Assembly (NCBI GenBank): GCA_016209985.1
Contig: JACQVB010000173.1
Span: forward strand, 1 to 36,928
Reading direction: 5' to 3'
Length of the DNA stretch: 36,928 nt
DNA from: Gemmatimonadota bacterium
Lineage (GTDB): Bacteria; Gemmatimonadota; Gemmatimonadetes; Gemmatimonadales; GWC2-71-9
This document shows, in pieces, positions 8,138-16,224 of this stretch. The notes beneath the pieces are model-generated. The model worked only from the letters and a program-made list of their open reading frames with translations, was not told where the DNA came from and did not search any database. The position numbers and the translations under genes were made by a program. How positions within the stretch are numbered: position 1 is the first letter of the stretch; every line of letters starts with the position of its first letter.

Positions 8138-8905
8138 TCAGTTGGTGACCGGCACGCCGGCCGGTGGCGCCTCTTCCGAGAGGAGGGAGCGCGATACGTA
8201 GCCCACCCGCCGTCCTTCGGCGTAAACCGCCCACCAGCCTCCCCGGCGCCGAACCACCTCCACCTGCTGTCCCGGACGCAACACCGTGACGACCGCGGCG
8301 TCCGGCTTGGGCTCCTCCCGGACGTTCGCCCATCCTGCGACCACCTTGGGCTGAACCGCCGACGAGGAGTCGGTGGGGGCCGGCGCGCTCACCGTGGCGA
8401 GGCGAGCGGCCTCGCGACGCACCGTGTCGCCTGCGGGACGGCTCTCGGGGGGCTTGGCCACCCGCTTGGTGTCGGCCGGCGTCACGAAGATCAGTCGTGC
8501 GGGCGGCGACCTCATCTCGGCGGATTTGCTCTGGATCACCGCAGGGGCCGCCGTTTTGGAATCGGCAGGGGTCGCGCTGGCCTTGGTGACCAGCGAGACC
8601 CCGGACCGGTGCCGCTCAGGTGAGCGCTCCTTTACCAACGCCATGGTGATCCAGCCGGAAAGCGCCACGAAACTGATGGCTGCCACGGCAATTCCCCGCG
8701 CATAGCTGCGCGCCGGGTGGCGGACGCCGCAATTGGCGCACTCGGCCGCCCGGGAGAGTACGGAGCGACCGCAACGGCGGCATTCGGCCAAGTCGCCGGA
8801 ACCGCCGAGATCGAAGGTCTTTTTCAGGGGCACCGCGCACTTGGGGCACTGCGACGCCACGCTCAGGACTCCGTGGCCGCAGTGAGGACATTTGATGAGA
8901 GCCAT
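8138..8905 (-). CDS. Zinc-ribbon, single-TM, SH3-domain protein
   Basis: The ATG at 8905 has GGAG just upstream and gives 255 residues starting with a zinc ribbon. Two CxxC pairs form each ribbon: CPHCGHG...CPKC (about residues 5-22) and CRRCGRS...CANC (about 38-55). A single membrane helix follows (GIAVAAISFVALSGWITMAL, about 67-86), then a long Ala/Pro/Ser/Lys linker. The C-terminus (about 185-245) is an SH3_3-type domain: GWANVREEPKPDAAVVTVL, RPGQQVEVV, GGWWAVY and GYVSRSLL. The layout suggests a cytoplasmic metal-binding head and an SH3 domain facing the cell wall. The family of the whole protein is not known to me; a sensing or envelope role is inference. Operon with the small gene downstream. 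Confidence 0.85.
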   Translation of the reverse strand: MALIKCPHCGHGVLSVASQCPKCAVPLKKTFDLGGSGDLAECRRCGRSVLSRAAECANCGVRHPARSYARGIAVAAISFVALSGWITMALVKERSPERHRSGVSLVTKASATPADSKTAAPAVIQSKSAEMRSPPARLIFVTPADTKRVAKPPESRPAGDTVRREAARLATVSAPAPTDSSSAVQPKVVAGWANVREEPKPDAAVVTVLRPGQQVEVVRRRGGWWAVYAEGRRVGYVSRSLLSEEAPPAGVPVTN

Positions 8906-9020
8906 CAGCTCCGACTCTATGAAGATTTTTCGGGGTACGATGTGGAACGGCCTAATCAACCACCAATCCCCACTCGTCGCTAGTCGGAGCCGCGGCGGGC
9001 AGGTGTCGGGAAAAAGACTA

Positions 9021-9084
9021 CGGTGCGTGGTGAGTGGTACGTGGTGCGCGGCTAATCCCCGCCACGCACCACGCACCACGCACC
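9021..9084. repeat. Heptamer snap-back hairpin, GGTGCGT family, site 1
   Basis: Four copies of GGTGCGT-like heptamers (9021-9053) are followed by about 7 nt and then three perfect copies of the complement ACGCACC (to 9084). It lies in the leader of the S9 peptidase gene, ending 56 bp before the start codon, so it is transcribed with it if the promoter is upstream. The same unit recurs at 11882-11963. Confidence 0.85.
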
Positions 9085-9140
9085 GCCTCTTGCATGGATG
9101 GCGGCCCCGCGTGTCTCTTCCAAGGCAACCCGGAGGCTCG

Positions 9141-11447
9141 ATGCGTCTCGTTACGTTCTTCACCGCCACCCTCTTCGCCACCACCGGCGCGCTGGGCCAG
9201 GCTCCGCGGGAGCTCACCGCCGCGGACTACGCCCGGGCCGAGAAATTCCTCGGCTACAACACGACTCCGATGGTTTTCGGCGCGACCGTGCGCCCTACCT
9301 GGATGGCGAATGACCGGTTCTGGTATCGCAACACGATCCCGGAAGGGGTCGAGTTGGTGCTGGTCGATCCGGTGGCAAAGACCAGAGCGCGGGCCTTCGA
9401 TCAGGCGAGGCTGGCGGCCGCACTCTCCCAGGTGGCCGACACCACCTACGACCCGTTTCACCTGCCGTCCGTTCAGCTAGACTCGGCGACCGGTGGCCGT
9501 TCGCTCACCGTTGAGGCCCGCTCCAAAAGCTGGACGTGTGACCTCCAAGCCTATCGTTGCACGGCGGTAACGCCCAAGGCCGCCGCTCCGCGCAACTCGG
9601 TTACCTCGCCCGATGGCAAGCTGGCTGCCTTCATCCGTGACTACAACCTCTGGGTGCGCGATCTGGCCGCCGGGAAGGACCTCCAACTCACGACCGACGG
9701 AGTGAAGGACTTCGGTTATGCCACCGACAACGCAGGGTGGGTCAGCAGCGATCGCCCGGTCCTCCTCTGGTCTCCTGACTCGAAGAAGATCGCGACCTTT
9801 CAGCAGGACGAACGCGGCGTGGGGGAGATGTACCTGGTCGAGAACCAGCTCGGCCACCCCACCCTCAAGGCCTGGAACTACCCGCTGGTGGGCGACAGCA
9901 TCATCAGCACCATTCAACGAGTGATCATCGAGGTCGCCGGTCCGCGGGTTATCCGGCTACAGATGGGCCCCGACCAGCACCGGTCGACCACCTGCGACCA
10001 TATCCTGTGTGGCGGCAAACTGACCGACGTCGAGTGGTGGCTCGATGGGTCGCAGCTCGCTTTTGTCTCCACCTCCCGCGACCACAAGCAGGAGAACCTC
10101 CGGGTCGCCGATGCCCAGACCGGCGGGGTGCGTGAGGTGCTGGAGGAAAAGGTCGCCGACTTCTTCGAGTCCGGCATCGGACGGGTCAACTGGCACGTGC
10201 TCCCGGGGTCCAGGGAAGTGATCTGGTACTCCTCCCGTGACGACTGGGGACATCTCTACCTGTACGACCTCACGACCGGCAAGCTGAAAAACCGGATCAC
10301 CAGCGGCAGTTGGAACGTCGCCCAGCTGCTCCGGATCGATGAAAAGACCCGCACCCTGTACTTCACCGGCGTCGGCCGCGAAACCGGGGACCCCTATTAC
10401 CGGCACTTCTACAGCATCAAAATGGATGGCACCGGACTCGCGTTGCTGAACCCGGAAGACGCGGATCACGATGTGGCCCTTTCCCCGTCCGGGGCGTACT
10501 TCGTGGACGTCTATTCCAGGCCCGACGTGCCTCCGGTGGCCGTGTTGCGGGACGCGCGGGGCAAGGCCGTCGTGTCACTCGAGAAAGCGGACATCTCGCG
10601 GCTCGTCGCCGCCGGGTGGACGCCGCCCATGTCGTTCACGGTGAAGGCGCGCGACGGCAAGACCGACCTTTACGGGTTGATGTTCCGGCCCACCGGCTTC
10701 GATTCGACCCGGACGTATCCCATCGTCAACAACGTGTATCCCGGGCCGCAGACCGGCAGTGTCGGCGGCCGGAGCTTCTCGGCGGCGCGGGGCGACACCC
10801 GGGCGCTGGCCGAGCTGGGATTCATCGTGGTCCAGATCGACGCGATGGGGACGCCGCTCCGGTCACACTCGTTTCATACCACGTACTACGGAGACATGGG
10901 AGATAACGGACTACCCGATCAGGTCGCGGGGATGCAGGAATTGGCCCGGCGCTATCGCTGGATCGATCTCGACCGGGCCGGGATTTACGGCCACAGTGGC
11001 GGAGGGTATGCGACCGCCGATGCCATGTTCCGCTATCCCGATTTTTTCAAGGTGGGGATATCCGAAGCGGGGAACCACGATCAACGCGAGTACGAAGACG
11101 ATTGGGGCGAGAAGTATCACGGCCTGCTGGAGCGCCGGCCGGATGGGACCACCAACTACGACAGCCAGGCCAATCAGCGCCTGGCGAAGAACCTCAAGGG
11201 CAGGCTGCTGCTGGCGCACGGGACCATGGACAACAATGTTCCGCCCTACAACACGCTGCTCGTGGTGGATTCCCTGATCAAGTACAACAAGGATTTCGAT
11301 CTGCTGATGTTGCCCAATCGGAATCACGGGTTCGGTGGCGAGGACTACATGGTCCGGCGGCGGTGGGATTATTTCGTGAAGTATCTGATGGGTGCCGAGC
11401 CTCCGCGGGAATACCAGATGCGCGCCGCTCAACCTCCCACGCCTTGA
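9141..11447 (+). CDS. Secreted S9-family (DPP-IV type) peptidase
   Basis: Start at the ATG at 9141 with GGAGG 4 nt upstream; signal peptide MRLVTFFTATLFATTGALGQ. The 768-residue length fits dipeptidyl-peptidase IV-like enzymes, which release dipeptides from N-termini, usually after Pro or Ala. An N-terminal eight-bladed propeller domain (about 80-500; for example RNSVTSPDGKLAAFIRDYNL and LLWSPDSKKIATFQQDERGV) is followed by an alpha/beta hydrolase. Catalytic residues are Ser619 (GHSGGGYA), Asp697 (GTMDNNVPP) and His729 (NRNHGF). All are intact. It acts outside the cytoplasm, probably with the M1 and M28 enzymes encoded nearby. The next gene follows after 7 bp and is likely co-transcribed. Confidence 0.93.
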   Translation: MRLVTFFTATLFATTGALGQAPRELTAADYARAEKFLGYNTTPMVFGATVRPTWMANDRFWYRNTIPEGVELVLVDPVAKTRARAFDQARLAAALSQVADTTYDPFHLPSVQLDSATGGRSLTVEARSKSWTCDLQAYRCTAVTPKAAAPRNSVTSPDGKLAAFIRDYNLWVRDLAAGKDLQLTTDGVKDFGYATDNAGWVSSDRPVLLWSPDSKKIATFQQDERGVGEMYLVENQLGHPTLKAWNYPLVGDSIISTIQRVIIEVAGPRVIRLQMGPDQHRSTTCDHILCGGKLTDVEWWLDGSQLAFVSTSRDHKQENLRVADAQTGGVREVLEEKVADFFESGIGRVNWHVLPGSREVIWYSSRDDWGHLYLYDLTTGKLKNRITSGSWNVAQLLRIDEKTRTLYFTGVGRETGDPYYRHFYSIKMDGTGLALLNPEDADHDVALSPSGAYFVDVYSRPDVPPVAVLRDARGKAVVSLEKADISRLVAAGWTPPMSFTVKARDGKTDLYGLMFRPTGFDSTRTYPIVNNVYPGPQTGSVGGRSFSAARGDTRALAELGFIVVQIDAMGTPLRSHSFHTTYYGDMGDNGLPDQVAGMQELARRYRWIDLDRAGIYGHSGGGYATADAMFRYPDFFKVGISEAGNHDQREYEDDWGEKYHGLLERRPDGTTNYDSQANQRLAKNLKGRLLLAHGTMDNNVPPYNTLLVVDSLIKYNKDFDLLMLPNRNHGFGGEDYMVRRRWDYFVKYLMGAEPPREYQMRAAQPPTP

Positions 11448-11454
11448 GGCCAAC

Positions 11455-11880
11455 ATGACCGACGTGCCTCCCGACCAGCCGGCGCCAGCTCCGCCACCCG
11501 TACGTACGCGGTGGGGCTGGAAGAAGCGCTCGCTGCTCTTCGGGATTCTCGCGGCACCGTTCCTGGTGTTCGCGCTCTACGTCTTCATTTCCTACAACTG
11601 GAGCTATTCCAGCGGGGAGCGCGCGGGATACGTGCAGAAGTTCTCCAAGAAGGGATGGCTCTGTAAGACCTGGGAGGGCGAGCTGGCGATGGTCTCGATG
11701 CCGGGTACCCTGCCGGAGAAGTTCAACTTCACGGTGCGGGACGACGCCGTGGCCCAGCACGTGAACCAGACGCTGGGGCAGCGGGTAAGCCTGACCTACG
11801 AGCAGCACAAAGGATTGCCCACCACGTGTTTCGGTGAGACGGAATACTTCGTTTACAGTGTACGAGTCGTACCACAATAA
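11455..11880 (+). CDS. Small single-TM membrane protein of unknown function
   Basis: A 141-residue protein starting at the ATG at 11455, 7 bp after the S9 peptidase stop. A Pro-rich N-terminus (PPDQPAPAPPP) precedes a positively charged patch (RTRWGWKKR) and one membrane helix (SLLFGILAAPFLVFALYVFI). A conserved-looking extracytoplasmic part follows (SSGERAGYVQKFSKKGWLCK, then TWEGELAM). I recognise this as a widespread uncharacterised small-membrane-protein type but know no function. The stop is directly followed (2 nt) by a heptamer hairpin. Confidence 0.8.
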   Translation: MTDVPPDQPAPAPPPVRTRWGWKKRSLLFGILAAPFLVFALYVFISYNWSYSSGERAGYVQKFSKKGWLCKTWEGELAMVSMPGTLPEKFNFTVRDDAVAQHVNQTLGQRVSLTYEQHKGLPTTCFGETEYFVYSVRVVPQ

Positions 11881-11881
11881 G

Positions 11882-11963
11882 TGTGCGTGGTGCGTGGTGA
11901 GTGGTACGTGGCGGTTCCGGTTGAGGCTTGGCCACATACCACGCACTACGCACCACGCACCCC
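11882..11963. repeat. Heptamer snap-back hairpin, GGTGCGT family, site 2
   Basis: Left half: GTGCGTG, GTGCGTG, GTGAGTG, GTACGTG. After a 17-nt loop, the right half carries ACATACC, ACGCACT, ACGCACC, ACGCACC. It begins 2 nt after the stop of one gene and ends where the hydrophobic leader of the next begins; the downstream reading frame stays open through the whole element. Confidence 0.87.
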
Positions 11964-12859
11964 TCCTCTTGATCGCCCTGACTCTGCTCATCACCCCGCT
12001 GATCCAGGACCTCCCCGTCATCCTGCTCTCCGAAGATTTCGAAGACAATCATCTCGAGTGGCGCGGATGGTACGACCTTCCCGGCGGCCGGCTGGAAAGC
12101 TTCGGTACTGAAGGTCATGCCCCTGAGAGCAAGCGCTCACTCCGGGCGCATTTCCTCCGTGGGGATCGCTCGCCCACTCCCAAGGTCGTCGCCCGCCATC
12201 TGTTCGCGGAGAGCGACGCGGTCTACCTGAGCTACTGGGTGAAGTACAGCGAGGATTGGGTCGGCTCCGGGAAGCCGTATCACCCGCATGAGTTTCATTT
12301 TCTCACCAACGTCGACTCCGACTACGTCGGCCCTTCCCATACCCACCTGACCGTCTACGTGGAGCACAATTACCAGAACGGTGGGATCGCGGTTCTCAGC
12401 CTTCAGGACGCGGCCAATATCGATCGGGCCCGGATCGGCCGGAACCTGACCTCAGTCTCCGAGCGCCGTGCGGTGGCCGGCTGTAACGGCGATCCTGGTC
12501 GGGAACGGGGCGACTGTTTCCAGGCCGGGGGCGAATACAACAACAGCCGGATATTCAAGTCGGTGCGCCCGGTCTTCACGCCCGGCAAGGGTGCGGCATC
12601 GCAGAATGACTGGCACCGGATAGAAGCTTATTTCCGCCTCAACTCCATCAAACGCGGCCGAGGGCAGCGGGACGGTGTGGCCCAGTACTGGATCGACGGC
12701 AAGCTGGTCATCGACCGGCACGACGTTCTGTTCCGCACCGCGGTATTTCCCAGGATGAAGTTCCGGCAGTTCATGATTGCGCCTTACATCGGCGACGGTT
12801 CGCCGGTGGAACAGAGCGTCTGGTACGACGACATCGTGGTGATGACCCGGCGACCCTGA
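11897..12859 (+). CDS. Secreted protein with lectin-like beta fold, start uncertain
   Basis: The mature part is clear from SEDFEDNHLEWRGWYD onward and runs to WYDDIVVMTRRP. It contains blocks such as YLSYWVKYSEDW, HPHEFHFLTNVDSDY and QYWIDGKLVIDRH, which suggest a concanavalin-like jelly-roll fold of the kind seen in polysaccharide lyases; no catalytic set can be assigned. The start is problematic: there is no Shine-Dalgarno sequence, and the region where it should be is occupied by the heptamer hairpin. I give a GTG inside the repeat (11897), which would supply a basic n-region (RFRLRLGHIPRTTHHAP) before the hydrophobic core LLLIALTLLITPL. A TTG at 11969 or the ATG at 11834 are alternatives. 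Confidence 0.7.
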   Translation: MSGTWRFRLRLGHIPRTTHHAPLLLIALTLLITPLIQDLPVILLSEDFEDNHLEWRGWYDLPGGRLESFGTEGHAPESKRSLRAHFLRGDRSPTPKVVARHLFAESDAVYLSYWVKYSEDWVGSGKPYHPHEFHFLTNVDSDYVGPSHTHLTVYVEHNYQNGGIAVLSLQDAANIDRARIGRNLTSVSERRAVAGCNGDPGRERGDCFQAGGEYNNSRIFKSVRPVFTPGKGAASQNDWHRIEAYFRLNSIKRGRGQRDGVAQYWIDGKLVIDRHDVLFRTAVFPRMKFRQFMIAPYIGDGSPVEQSVWYDDIVVMTRRP

Positions 12860-12942
12860 AGGTCACTCTTCCCTCGGCACCACCGGATTCGTAGCTTCGC
12901 TTGGCAGCATTCCTCCTTCGGCCATCACCCCGGAGTCTCCCC

Positions 12943-14529
12943 GTGGCAGAACCGGCTCTCAAGATTCCCTCCACCACCGACACGACCGGATTCATTCGTG
13001 GACTGGGCTTGCTGGATTCGACGATGGTGGTGGCGGGGGCCATGATCGGCTCCGGCATTTTCATCGTTTCAGCCGACATCGCCCGGCTCGTGGGGTCCGG
13101 CGGCTGGCTGCTGCTGGTGTGGATCTTTACCGGTCTGTTGACCATCGCGGGCGCGCTGACCTACGGCGAGCTCGCCGGCATGATGCCCAAGGCGGGCGGC
13201 CAGTATGTGTTCCTGCGAGAGTCCTATTCGCCGCTCTTCGGCTTCCTGTATGGGTGGACCCTCTTTCTCGTCATTCAGACCGGAACGATCGCCGCGGTGG
13301 CGGTGGCGTTTGCCCGCTTTCTCGGCGTTCTGGTGCCGGCGGTGTCTCCCACCGCGTGGATCGTGCCACCCATCAATGTCTCGTCCGGGTATGCGATCAG
13401 TCTATCCTGGCAGCAGTTCGTGGCGATCCTCTCCCTGGTGGTCCTCACCGCGATCAACTTGCGCGGGCTCAACCTCGGGAAGCTGATTCAGAACACCTTT
13501 ACCTCGGCCAAGATCCTCACGCTGATCGCCGTGATCGTCCTCGGCGTCCTGGTGGGCAGGAGCGCGGCCGCGGGGGCCAACTTCTCCCAGCTGTGGAGCA
13601 TCCGCGATCCGGTGTCGATAACGAGCGACCTTCCGTTCCTGCCCACGGTGTCAGCGGCCCAGGGTTTCTTCGGCTTGCTGGTCGCGTTCTGCGTGGCGCA
13701 GGTGGGCTCGCTGTTCTCGGCCGATGCCTGGCACAACATCGCCTTCACCGCGGGCGAGGTGAAGAATCCCAAGCGGGACATTCCGCTCTCCCTCCTGTTC
13801 GGGACGGGGATCGTCATCACCTTGTACGTGCTGGCGAACGTGGCATACCTGTCCACCCTCTCACTGGGCGAGATCCAGCACGCGCCGGACGATCGGGTCG
13901 CGACGGCGATGCTCAAGGTGATCTTCGGAAATGCCGGCGCCGGCATCATGGCGTTCGCGATTCTGATATCCACCTTCGGTTGCAACAACGGGCTCATCCT
14001 GGCCGGCGCCCGGGTCTACTACGCCATGGCCAAGGACAAGCTTTTCTTCCGGCCGATCGGCACCCTCAACCAGAACCATGTGCCCGGCATGAGTCTCCTC
14101 CTGCAGTCGGCCTGGGCCTGCTTCCTGGTGCTGCCGCGTACCCGCCTCAAGGATGCCGCCGGCGCGCCGCTGCTGGACGCCAACGGGATGGAGCAGTACG
14201 GCAACCTGTACGGCAACCTGCTCGACTACGTCGTCTTCTCGGTGCTCATCTTCTACATCCTGACGGTGGCGGCGGTGTTCGTGATGCGCCGCAAGCGGCC
14301 GGACGCGGAGCGCCCCTACCGCGCCTTCGGGTATCCGATCGTGCCGGCGCTCTACATTGTCGGAGCAGCGACCATCGTGCTGGTGTTGTTGCTGTATCGC
14401 ACCCAAACCACGTGGCCAGGACTGCTGATCGTGCTCACCGGGATTCCGGTGTATTTCCTCTGGCACCGGCGGGCCTCACCCCTGTCCCCTCTCCCTGACG
14501 GGAGAGGGGAACCGCAGACCACCGAATGA
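12943..14529 (+). CDS. APC-superfamily amino-acid permease
   Basis: The GTG at 12943 has GGAG 7 nt upstream and gives 528 residues with about 12 predicted membrane helices. The first helix carries the APC substrate-site signature (MVVAGAMIGSGIFIVSADIA), and the ISTFGCNNGLILAGARVYYA block is also typical. These transporters take up amino acids or exchange them by proton or substrate gradients. The neighbours (semialdehyde dehydrogenase, class III aminotransferase) suggest uptake of a beta-amino acid or a branched-chain amino acid; that is inference. The last 19 residues (ASPLSPLPDGRGEPQTTE) are encoded by a repeat element, so the original C-terminus was probably replaced. Confidence 0.9.
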   Translation: MAEPALKIPSTTDTTGFIRGLGLLDSTMVVAGAMIGSGIFIVSADIARLVGSGGWLLLVWIFTGLLTIAGALTYGELAGMMPKAGGQYVFLRESYSPLFGFLYGWTLFLVIQTGTIAAVAVAFARFLGVLVPAVSPTAWIVPPINVSSGYAISLSWQQFVAILSLVVLTAINLRGLNLGKLIQNTFTSAKILTLIAVIVLGVLVGRSAAAGANFSQLWSIRDPVSITSDLPFLPTVSAAQGFFGLLVAFCVAQVGSLFSADAWHNIAFTAGEVKNPKRDIPLSLLFGTGIVITLYVLANVAYLSTLSLGEIQHAPDDRVATAMLKVIFGNAGAGIMAFAILISTFGCNNGLILAGARVYYAMAKDKLFFRPIGTLNQNHVPGMSLLLQSAWACFLVLPRTRLKDAAGAPLLDANGMEQYGNLYGNLLDYVVFSVLIFYILTVAAVFVMRRKRPDAERPYRAFGYPIVPALYIVGAATIVLVLLLYRTQTTWPGLLIVLTGIPVYFLWHRRASPLSPLPDGRGEPQTTE

Positions 14530-14644
14530 CCTGTCGACGGTGGCCCAGGCAGACGCAAGCTGCAACGGTAGTAGGTGGCGCCTCAACACTATCCCTCGGG
14601 CTTTCGTCCCCCTCTCCCGTAAGGGAGAGGGGCCAGGGGTGAGG
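14474..14644. repeat. CCCTCTCCC/GGGAGAGGG double-hairpin element
   Basis: Two perfect 10-bp hairpins of CCCCTCTCCC/GGGAGAGGGG lie at 14486-14509 and 14609-14632. The element ends are also inverted: CCTCACCCCTG at 14474 and CAGGGGTGAGG ending at 14644, extending to 22 bp with one mismatch. Similar CCCTCTCCC hairpins are widespread interspersed repeats in proteobacteria and others. Here the element encodes the permease C-terminus and ends exactly at the likely mmsA start codon. Confidence 0.85.
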
Positions 14645-16141
14645 ATGCCCCACGTTGGCACGTGGAGGACCAGCTCCGCCGCGTTGGCCATTCCGAATTT
14701 CATCGACGGCCGCTGGACGGCCGCGAGCGCGAGTGAATCCCTGCCGGTGCTCGATCCCGCCACTGGCGAGCTCCTCGGCCACGTGCCGCTCTCTACCCAC
14801 GAGGACGCGGCCGCGGCGGTCCAGGCAGCCGCCCGCGCCTTTCCGGGTTGGAGCGCGATTCCAGCGGTTGAGCGGATCGACGTGCTGTTCCGTTTCCGCG
14901 CCTTGCTCGAGGAACAGGCTGGGGATCTGGCCAAGCTGCTGACCCGCGAGCACGGAAAGACGACGGCGGAATCCGTCGGGGAAATCCGCAGGGGAATCGA
15001 AAGCGTGACCCACGCCTGCGCCATTCCCACGCTGATGATGGGAGACACCCTGGAGAACATCGCCACCGGCGTAGACTGCGAAACGGTGCGCCAGCCGCTC
15101 GGTGTCTTCGCCGCCGTCACGCCCTACAACTTCCCGGTGATGATTCCCCTCTGGTTCTGGCCGTTCGCGGTGGCTACCGGCAATACCATCGTCCTGAAAC
15201 CCAGCGAGCGAGACCCGCTCACCCATCAACGGATCGTCGATCTGGTGATGCAGGCGGGCCTTCCTCCCGGCGTGCTCAACGTGGTGCACGGCGACCAGAC
15301 CGTCGTTCAGGCGTTGCTGGAGCATCCGGACGTGAAGGGAATCTCCTTCGTGGGTTCCAGCGCGGTCGCCCGCGCCATCTACTCGGCGGCGGGGGCGGTA
15401 GGGAAACGGGTCCAGGCATTGGGCGGCGCCAAGAATCACATGATCGTGCTGCCCGACGCGGACTACGACGCCACCGCCAAGGCCGTCGTGGCGTCGGTCT
15501 ATGGCGCCACCGGCCAGCGGTGCCTGGCCGGCAGCATCGTGGTGGGCGTGGGTGACGCCTATGAACCGGTCCGCCAGAGGATCCTGGACGGGGCAAGCTC
15601 GTTGCGCGTGGGCTACGGGCTGGAAGAGGGTGTCGACATGGGGCCGGTCATCTCCCGGCCGCATCGGGACCGGGTGGCCGGCTACATCGCGAAGGGTGCA
15701 GAGGAAGGCGCGACCCTGGTGCTCGACGGGCGCCGCTCCAAGGTCCCCAAGTACCCGGCGGGGCACTGGATCGGGGCCACGGTCCTGGAGAACGTCCGGC
15801 CCGAGATGGCGGTCGGCCGGGAAGAGATCTTCGGCCCGGTGGCGGGACTCACCCGCGCCGCGTCACTCGAGGAGGCGATCGAGCTGGTGCACCGGAATCC
15901 GTACGGCAACGCCGTCTCCCTCTTCACCACCAGCGGGGCGGCGGCCCGGGAGTTCCGGCTACGGGCGCAAATCAGTATGATCGGGGTGAATATTGGGGTC
16001 GTTGCACCCATGGCTTTCTTCCCGTTCGGCGGCTCGAGGGGATCATTCTTCGGGGATTTGAAGGCGCAGGGAAGAGACGCGATATCGTTTTACACGGATC
16101 AACGCGTCGTTATTTCGAGATGGCCAACCAGTGAGAAGTAA
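14645..16141 (+). CDS. mmsA: Methylmalonate/malonate-semialdehyde dehydrogenase (CoA-acylating)
   Basis: An aldehyde dehydrogenase of 498 residues from the ATG at 14645; the family starts a few residues before the AIPNFIDGRW block, so the true start could be slightly later. The enzyme converts (methyl)malonate semialdehyde plus CoA and NAD+ to propionyl- or acetyl-CoA plus CO2. Features seen: TPYNFPVMIPLWFWPFAVAT, FVGSSAVARAIY (cofactor loop), LGGAKNHMIVLPDAD, and the catalytic Cys293 in GATGQRCLAGS. The QRCLAG context and the lack of the usual general-base Glu loop (LGGAKNH instead of LGGK.P) are typical of MmsA. The gene follows a permease and precedes an aminotransferase. The final residues and the stop codon fall inside a heptamer hairpin. 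Confidence 0.92.
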   Translation: MPHVGTWRTSSAALAIPNFIDGRWTAASASESLPVLDPATGELLGHVPLSTHEDAAAAVQAAARAFPGWSAIPAVERIDVLFRFRALLEEQAGDLAKLLTREHGKTTAESVGEIRRGIESVTHACAIPTLMMGDTLENIATGVDCETVRQPLGVFAAVTPYNFPVMIPLWFWPFAVATGNTIVLKPSERDPLTHQRIVDLVMQAGLPPGVLNVVHGDQTVVQALLEHPDVKGISFVGSSAVARAIYSAAGAVGKRVQALGGAKNHMIVLPDADYDATAKAVVASVYGATGQRCLAGSIVVGVGDAYEPVRQRILDGASSLRVGYGLEEGVDMGPVISRPHRDRVAGYIAKGAEEGATLVLDGRRSKVPKYPAGHWIGATVLENVRPEMAVGREEIFGPVAGLTRAASLEEAIELVHRNPYGNAVSLFTTSGAAAREFRLRAQISMIGVNIGVVAPMAFFPFGGSRGSFFGDLKAQGRDAISFYTDQRVVISRWPTSEK

Positions 16142-16208
16142 GAAGTGAGAAGTGAGAAGGGTGTTCGCCCTGGATCACTTCTTACTTCTCACATCTCACT
16201 TCTCACTC
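16130..16208. repeat. Heptamer snap-back hairpin, AGTGAGA family
   Basis: Left half: AGTGAGA, AGTAAGA, AGTGAGA, AGTGAGA (16130-16157). After about 17 nt, the right half is ACTTCTT, ACTTCTC, ACATCTC, ACTTCTC (16177-16204). The mmsA stop codon TAA is part of the second heptamer. The hairpin ends 5 bp before the AGGGAG ribosome site of the aminotransferase gene. Confidence 0.87.
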
Positions 16209-16224
16209 CAGCAGGGAGTCTCTC

